The position numbers and the translations under genes are program-made. The notes beneath the pieces are model-generated. The model was given only the letters and a program-made list of their open reading frames with translations. It was not told the DNA's origin and searched no databases. From NCBI GenBank assembly GCA_964636785.1, contig CAZWVK010000094.1, positions 1 through 10,153 of the forward strand: a DNA stretch of 10,153 nt, read 5' to 3'. This stretch comes from UBA6776 sp964636785 (lineage in GTDB: Bacteria > Bdellovibrionota > Bdellovibrionia > Bdellovibrionales > UBA1609). Shown piece after piece: positions 6,618 to 10,153 of the stretch (its first letter is position 1; every line of letters starts with the position of its first letter).

Positions 6618-7724
6618 CTACGGTCTATATGGCTTGAACTCTAAGCCCAAATCCTTTGCAACGGGCTCATAGCAAACATAGCCATTATACACATTCAGGC
6701 CTTTTAATAGTGCTGGATCCTTAGCCACGGCATCTTCAACACCCATTTGGGCAATCATTGAGCCATATCTAAATGTTGCACTTGTAAGCGCATATGTTGA
6801 TGTTCGCGCCACAACACCAGGCATATTGGGAACGCAGTAATGAATCACGCCGTCCACTTCATAAGTTGGATTTTGATGACTTGTTGGTCTGCAGGTTTCA
6901 ATGCAGCCGCCTTGATCCACAGCCACATCGACCACCACACTGCCTTTACTCATTTGCGAAACCATATCCTTAGTTACAAGAGTTGGAGCTTTATGGCCTG
7001 TGATCAAAACAGCTCCGACAACAAGGTCGCAAGCTCGAACGGTCTTTTCAATGTTCTGCATATTCGAGTAAAGCGTATGAACCTTTCCTTGAAAGATATG
7101 ATCCAAGTACTCTAAACGATTACGGTTAACATCAAGGATTGTAACATCTGCACCAAGCCCCACTGCCATTTTCGCGGCATTCACACCAACAACACCACCG
7201 CCGATAATGGCTACACGTCCTTTATCAACGCCGGTCACTCCGCCCAGTAAAATTCCTTTTCCACCGTGATCTTTTTGAAGGTAAAAAGCACCCACTTGAG
7301 TGGCCATTCTTCCAGCCACCTCACTCATTGGAGTCAAAAGCGGTAAAGATCCATCAGCCGCCTGGATCGTTTCATAAGCAATTGCCTTTACTTTTCTATC
7401 GCAAAGAACCTTGGTCAGCTTCGGCTCCGCCGCCAGATGAAGATAAGTGTAAATGATCTGATTTTCCTGCATGAGATCGTATTCATCCGGAAGTGGCTCT
7501 TTCACTTTGATGATCATTTGAGATTTTTCATAAACCTCTTTTTTGGTGGCAAGGATCTTTGCACCGGCCGCTTCGTACTGTTCATTTGTGATCAGCGATC
7601 CAAGGCCAGCATCCTTTTCAACAAAAACTGTATGCCCTTCAGCAACCAATTGCTGAACGCCGGCTTCGGTCAATCCCACTCGGTTTTCACTAATTTTAAT
7701 TTCCTTAGGCACACCAATAATCAT
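6618..7724 (-). CDS. ald: Alanine dehydrogenase
   Basis: NAD-dependent enzyme interconverting L-alanine and pyruvate plus ammonia; cytoplasmic. With 368 residues it is full length. Key residues fall at the positions known from characterised enzymes: Arg15 and Lys75 (pyruvate binding), His96 and Asp270 (catalysis), Asp198 (NAD ribose, in ILDVN), plus the Rossmann glycines in GGGVVGVNAAK (175-185), VDVAVDQGGCIET (265-277) and NMPGVVARTSTYAL (300-313). ATG 7724 is chosen because the protein then starts MIIGVPKEIK, as is normal, and AGGAG lies 6 bp upstream; ATG 7730 directly abuts the AGGAG. It lies 34 bp downstream of lpxC on the same strand, so co-transcription is likely. Confidence 0.97.
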   Translation of the reverse strand: MIIGVPKEIKISENRVGLTEAGVQQLVAEGHTVFVEKDAGLGSLITNEQYEAAGAKILATKKEVYEKSQMIIKVKEPLPDEYDLMQENQIIYTYLHLAAEPKLTKVLCDRKVKAIAYETIQAADGSLPLLTPMSEVAGRMATQVGAFYLQKDHGGKGILLGGVTGVDKGRVAIIGGGVVGVNAAKMAVGLGADVTILDVNRNRLEYLDHIFQGKVHTLYSNMQNIEKTVRACDLVVGAVLITGHKAPTLVTKDMVSQMSKGSVVVDVAVDQGGCIETCRPTSHQNPTYEVDGVIHYCVPNMPGVVARTSTYALTSATFRYGSMIAQMGVEDAVAKDPALLKGLNVYNGYVCYEPVAKDLGLEFKPYRP

Positions 7725-7730
7725 TTTCAT

Positions 7731-7735
7731 CTCCT
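7731..7735 (-). promoter_or_regulatory. Shine-Dalgarno deciding the ald start
   Basis: AGGAG on the minus strand, 6 bp before ATG 7724 and 0 bp before ATG 7730; spacing selects 7724, which also gives the conserved N-terminus. Confidence 0.8.
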
Positions 7736-7758
7736 GAAAGATAATTTGAGATTTTCTT

Positions 7759-8661
7759 CTATCCCGGTGCCCGAGTTGGGTCAATGGGAGCGGCTAGATT
7801 TACTCCAGCAAGCTCTGTGAGTTTCACAGATCCTGGAGTCTCGGTCAGGCGCTTCACCATTTTATTCATCAGATCATGGCCAGCTTTATACAATACGACA
7901 TGCCCAAGAAGTGGGGCGCCCAGTGTGACCAGGTCGCCAAGCGCGTCCAGAATTTTATGGCGCACAAACTCGTCTTTGAATCGAAGACCGCCCGGATTCA
8001 TAACACCCTGGTCGTCAATCACAATCGCATTATCTAAGCTTGCTCCAAGTGCGAGCCCCTTTGCTTGCAGAGCTTCACCATCTTTGAGGAACCCAAAGGT
8101 ACGAGCTCGCGCGATTTCACGGGAAAAAGTTTGCTCATTCACCTCAATCTCCAGGCTCTGAAGACCGATCGCTGGATGAGGAAAATCAATTGTGCAACTG
8201 ATCTTCAAACCATCGTAAGGAAACACATACACATGCTTTTCATCATTTCCTTCAAGTATCGGTTTGGTTACAAACAGATATTTTCGCGGCAAATCTTGCT
8301 CGACAAAGCCCGCTTCCAAAAGTTTCTTTGAAAATTCGGATGCGCTTCCATCACAAATCGGAATCTCAGGCCCCTCTAACTCTATGATCAAGTTGTCGAT
8401 CCGATATGCAGCTACACTGCTAAGGCAATGCTCAATGGTTGCTATTTGAAAATCAGACCCACCCAGAGTTGTTGCAAGTGTAGTAGCACGAACATTCGAT
8501 GCGTTCACAGAAAGAGAAGGCGCACCTGGAAGATCCCTTCGAATAAAGTGAATTCCAGCACCAGTGGGAGCCGGACGAAATGTGAGCCGAGTGGGTTTTC
8601 CCGAGTGAAGGCCAATGCCCTCGACGGACGCTGGTTTTCGAATGGTGCGTTGGTAAAGCAT
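7759..8661 (-). CDS. lpxC: UDP-3-O-acyl-N-acetylglucosamine deacetylase
   Basis: Zinc enzyme of the cytoplasm that carries out the committed step of lipid A synthesis, removing the N-acetyl group. From ATG 8661 the protein has 300 residues and begins MLYQRTIRKPASVEGIGLHSG, co-linear with the E. coli start. Active-site residues are visible: TIEH (Glu77, His78), RHKILDALGD (His235, Asp239, Asp243) and GH (His262), equivalent to the zinc ligands and catalytic residues of E. coli LpxC; EIPICDGSA (99-107) and ARARTFGF (184-191) are further family blocks. The frame stays open for 50 codons upstream, to ATG 8805 or TTG 8811, giving a lysine-rich tail not usual for LpxC. Both starts have weak Shine-Dalgarno sequences. 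The longer form would overlap the small plus-strand gene at 8762. Followed by ald. Confidence 0.94.
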   Translation of the reverse strand: MLYQRTIRKPASVEGIGLHSGKPTRLTFRPAPTGAGIHFIRRDLPGAPSLSVNASNVRATTLATTLGGSDFQIATIEHCLSSVAAYRIDNLIIELEGPEIPICDGSASEFSKKLLEAGFVEQDLPRKYLFVTKPILEGNDEKHVYVFPYDGLKISCTIDFPHPAIGLQSLEIEVNEQTFSREIARARTFGFLKDGEALQAKGLALGASLDNAIVIDDQGVMNPGGLRFKDEFVRHKILDALGDLVTLGAPLLGHVVLYKAGHDLMNKMVKRLTETPGSVKLTELAGVNLAAPIDPTRAPG

Positions 8662-8761
8662 TTCTTTAAATTGGACTAGATCGCTGGGCTTTTCAACTGG
8701 ATTGCTAAAGTCCAGCTGGGAAGGTGCTTTCTTTGGGGTTTTGAGAGTAAAATATTTAGGA

Positions 8762-9100
8762 ATGAAGATTTTTTGGCGTTTTAGTTCATATGGCTTGCGT
8801 GCCATTTTCAACTTTTTCGGCTGTTTGGCAGTTGGTTTTTCATTAGCTATGGGATGCGGGCTGGTCGGAGTAGCAGGGCTTTCAAGCGGATGCGCATCCA
8901 GTTCGAGCTATCTGATTCCAGACGGCGACGCCAATTCGACTGCTGAAGGAGCCGCCTACACCGGCGAAGGTATGCACTTTCGAAAACCAATGCCCCACAG
9001 GCCCAATCCCCACCCCTGGCAGTTTTACTACAAACATTGTGAGCAAGGACCATCGGATCATGTTTCAAAGACGGCTTACTCCTGTAACGAGCCGTTTTGA
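8762..9100 (+). CDS. Small putative lipoprotein, unknown function
   Basis: I do not recognise the family. The 112-residue product starts with a long hydrophobic export signal containing aromatic residues (1-43) and then LSSGC (40-44), an imperfect lipobox with Leu at -4, so Cys44 could be lipidated; Cys32 in LAMGC is a second candidate. The mature part has a Ser-rich stretch, a His/Pro-rich segment (HFRKPMPHRPNPHPW), then FYYKHC (88-93) and TAYSCNEPF to the end, with Cys93 and Cys108 placed for a possible disulfide. The overall style resembles small secreted proteins I associate with Bdellovibrio (memory only). Start is uncertain: AGGA abuts ATG 8762, and TTG 8702 or 8741 are in frame. A TAAAAT at 8748-8753 could be a -10 element. 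It is divergent from lpxC, and its last codons form the first copy of the downstream repeat array. Confidence 0.6.
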   Translation: MKIFWRFSSYGLRAIFNFFGCLAVGFSLAMGCGLVGVAGLSSGCASSSSYLIPDGDANSTAEGAAYTGEGMHFRKPMPHRPNPHPWQFYYKHCEQGPSDHVSKTAYSCNEPF

Positions 9101-9426
9101 GGTGTGAGTTCGTGAGCCGGTTTGAGGTGCGGATCTGACAGGTGGATTTTTTGCGCGAACTTGCGGAGTGAATTCGAATGGTGGATTCATTTGTGGGTTT
9201 GAAGTGCGAGTTCGAAAGGTGGACTCATGCGCGGGCTTGAGGTGCAGATCTGAAGGGTTGAATCGTGATCCGGATTGAAGGTCGGACCTGAAGAGTAGAT
9301 TTTCGCGCGGACTTGAGGTGTGACTTCGAACGGTAGATTTTTGTGCGGGTTTGAGGTGCGGATCTGAAGTGCGGACTCGTGAGCCGGTCTGAGGTGCGGA
9401 TCTGAAAAGGTTGGCTTCGTAATCGG
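9091..9426. repeat. Diverged tandem array, 38-bp period, about nine units
   Basis: A core like TTGAGGTG recurs at 9097, 9122, 9161, 9199, 9237, 9275, 9313, 9351 and 9389. The last six intervals are exactly 38 bp; the first two are 25 and 39. Each unit reads roughly GTGCGGGTTTGAGGTGCG, then GATCTGAA or GTTCGAA, then a GGTGGATT-like stretch. Copies differ by many substitutions but almost no indels. A 38-bp period is not a multiple of three, so the array is unlikely to code for a repeat protein, although the minus strand lacks stops for long stretches. There are no unique spacers, so it is not a CRISPR array. From 9427 to 9564 I see nothing recognisable beyond a possible degenerate tenth unit. 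Confidence 0.85.
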
Positions 9427-9530
9427 TGCGAAATCGACGGTTTAGAATCAGGCTCAAGATTAAGTGCAAGGCCCCCTGGTTCTAAGCAAATGTAAAAACA
9501 CCTAACCAATCAAACCGTTTCAACTCAGAT

Positions 9531-9558
9531 TTTAGATCAGTAATTTGAGTCTTATATT
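9531..9558 (+). promoter_or_regulatory. Possible weak sigma70-type promoter
   Basis: TTTAGA (9531-9536), 16-bp spacer, TATATT (9553-9558, 5 of 6 matches). The predicted start near 9565 coincides with the first arm of the hairpin at 9565-9616. Chance occurrence in AT-rich sequence is possible. Confidence 0.25.
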
Positions 9559-9564
9559 AATAAC

Positions 9565-9616
9565 GGTTCTTTGCGCTCCGCTGATGGTGATTGATCGACA
9601 GAGAACGCAAGGGACT
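9565..9616 (+). other. Long-stem hairpin, possible structured RNA
   Basis: GGTTCTTTGCG (9565-9575) can pair with CGCAAGGGACT (9606-9616) over 11 bp, including three G-U pairs, enclosing a 30-nt loop. No U-tract follows closely, so it does not look like a standard terminator. It lies in sequence with no gene and follows a promoter-like site. Compensatory changes in relatives would be needed to call it an RNA. Confidence 0.3.
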
Positions 9617-9700
9617 CTCTGAAAACTCACCTTCTATGAACATGAGGTCATTTTCCTAATTCGCATGCCCTCTATTTTATTTATTTTTTATTACAGATTG

Positions 9701-10011
9701 CTCACTACTCATTGCTACCGTCATCCTTCCACGCCTTTCGCTTCTCGTCTTTCTCTCCTCTTCGTCCTCCTTACTTCTTCCGCATTCATCCATCCGCCTT
9801 CTTCTTCAATCTTCTTTCCCATTCCACCTTCTACCTTTCACCTTCTTCCTTTCTCACTCCTTACTATTCATTCTTCATTCCGCTTTCTTCATTGCTCACT
9901 GGCTTTCTCCCTCATTCTTCCTCACTTTTCCTCACTCTACTTCATTCTACACTTCACTCTACCGCCTTCCTTCCTTTCCCTCTCTTCCCACCTTCCTACT
10001 TTCCTACTTTC
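9701..10011. repeat. Polypyrimidine tract with a degenerate 7-bp period
   Basis: About 310 bp in which roughly 85 percent of plus-strand bases are C or T by eye (9 purines in 9841-9900). From 9816 to 9899 it divides into twelve consecutive heptamers of the form TYYNCMY: T is first in 12 of 12 and C fifth in 11 of 12 (for example TCCACCT, TCTACCT, TTCACCT, TCTTCAT twice). Similar heptamers continue out of phase after 9907 and end with a doubled ACTTTCCT. The plus-strand reading at 9665-10021 is open only because such sequence lacks purine-rich stops; its Ser/Leu/Phe/Pro product is not protein-like. Confidence 0.8.
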
Positions 10012-10051
10012 AAAGAGTTGAGAAATAACTCTCATAATTTCCGCTCAATAA

Positions 10052-10078
10052 TTGACATCTTTCTAGAAATTTTATACC
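10052..10078 (+). promoter_or_regulatory. Promoter-like site near the right edge
   Basis: TTGACA (10052-10057, perfect -35) followed after a short 15-bp spacer by TATACC (10073-10078, 4 of 6). It would drive transcription out of the right side of the window. The spacer is below the usual 16-18 bp. Confidence 0.35.
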
Positions 10079-10092
10079 TTCGCTCACATAGA

Positions 10093-10110
10093 GTCGAACC
10101 CGAGTTCAAC
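10093..10110. repeat. Short inverted repeat
   Basis: GTCGAAC (10093-10099) and GTTCAAC (10104-10110) form a 7-bp stem with one G-T pair around a 4-nt loop. There is no T-tract on either side, so a terminator is not supported. It overlaps the possible minus-strand stop codon at 10106-10108. Confidence 0.3.
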
Positions 10111-10153
10111 ACTCAAGTGCACGCAACTCGTCCTTGTAAAACTCTTCAAAAAA
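10106..10153 (-). CDS. Possible C-terminal end of a gene entering from the right
   Basis: On the minus strand 15 codons are open from the window edge to TGA at 10106-10108, reading FFEEFYKDELRALEC. The mix of charged and hydrophobic residues is protein-like, but the stretch is too short to identify or to separate from chance. If it is real, the promoter-like site just to the left on the plus strand is less likely to matter. Confidence 0.25.
   Translation of the reverse strand, partial: FFEEFYKDELRALEC

Noticed and set aside
7784..8679. Several plus-strand open readings opposite lpxC
   Set aside because: They are antisense to a gene with intact active-site motifs and have Arg/Ser-rich products without domains or ribosome binding sites.
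8805..8811. Start of lpxC at ATG 8805 or TTG 8811
   Set aside because: It would add a 48-50 residue tail not usual in LpxC and overlap the divergent small gene; kept as an open question in the findings rather than as the called start.
9091..9426. CRISPR array
   Set aside because: The units are directly tandem, diverged throughout, and have no conserved repeat alternating with unique spacers; no cas genes are present.
9065..9469. Open minus-strand reading of 134 codons across the 38-bp array, with an overlapping one at 9225-9509
   Set aside because: Two frames are open together because the minus-strand unit is poor in stop codons. A 38-bp period rotates the frame, and the product is a Ser/Arg/Pro-rich repeat with no start signal or known domain.
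9665..10021. Plus-strand reading of 118 codons in the pyrimidine tract
   Set aside because: Pyrimidine-rich sequence cannot form stop codons, so openness is expected. The product is almost only Ser, Leu, Phe, Pro and His, and there is no Shine-Dalgarno.
10014..10032. Terminator hairpin AGAGTT/AACTCT after the pyrimidine tract
   Set aside because: The 6-bp AT-rich stem is weak, has no T-tract after it, and there is no gene upstream to terminate.
10075..10153. tRNA on the minus strand, suggested by a GGGTTCGACTC T-loop-like stretch
   Set aside because: The flanking bases do not pair as a T-stem, and no acceptor or anticodon arm fits around it.

Overview
The window looks like part of a compact chromosome from a Gram-negative bacterium. 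LPS genes (kdsA, an LptF/G permease, lpxC) and signal-peptide-bearing envelope proteins point to an outer membrane. The gene repertoire and protein style (LysM protein with an SH3-like tail, metal-dependent KdsA, small secreted Cys-containing protein) remind me of Bdellovibrio and relatives (Bdellovibrionota). That placement is from memory, not from a search.

Layout. At 25-1995 (+) kdsA is followed by an lptF-like LPS-export permease. At 1966-4693 (-) a three-gene unit reads TPR-like secreted protein, LysM protein, dprA; dprA converges on lptF and overlaps it by 30 bp. A 330-bp divergent intergenic region (4694-5023) carries short repeats. At 5024-6608 (+) a minimal ComEC channel and a separate metallo-beta-lactamase-fold (MBL) protein overlap by 14 bp; together they correspond to the channel and nuclease-like parts of ComEC. 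At 6618-8661 (-) lpxC is followed by ald (alanine dehydrogenase). At 8762-9100 (+) there is a small putative lipoprotein.

The right-hand kilobase (9101-10153) holds no convincing complete gene. It has a diverged tandem array with an almost exact 38-bp period (9091-9426), a possible long-range hairpin (9565-9616), and a pyrimidine-rich tract with a degenerate 7-bp period (9701-10011). A promoter-like site and a possible minus-strand gene end lie at the right edge.

Two functional themes stand out. One is LPS: Kdo synthesis (KdsA), the committed lipid A step (LpxC) and LPS export (LptF). The other is natural transformation: the DNA channel (ComEC), its detached MBL partner, and DprA, which loads RecA on incoming single strands. 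The two competence loci face away from each other across the shared intergenic region. The split ComEC and the two unusual repeat regions are the most interesting items. No wholly novel system can be shown from the sequence alone.
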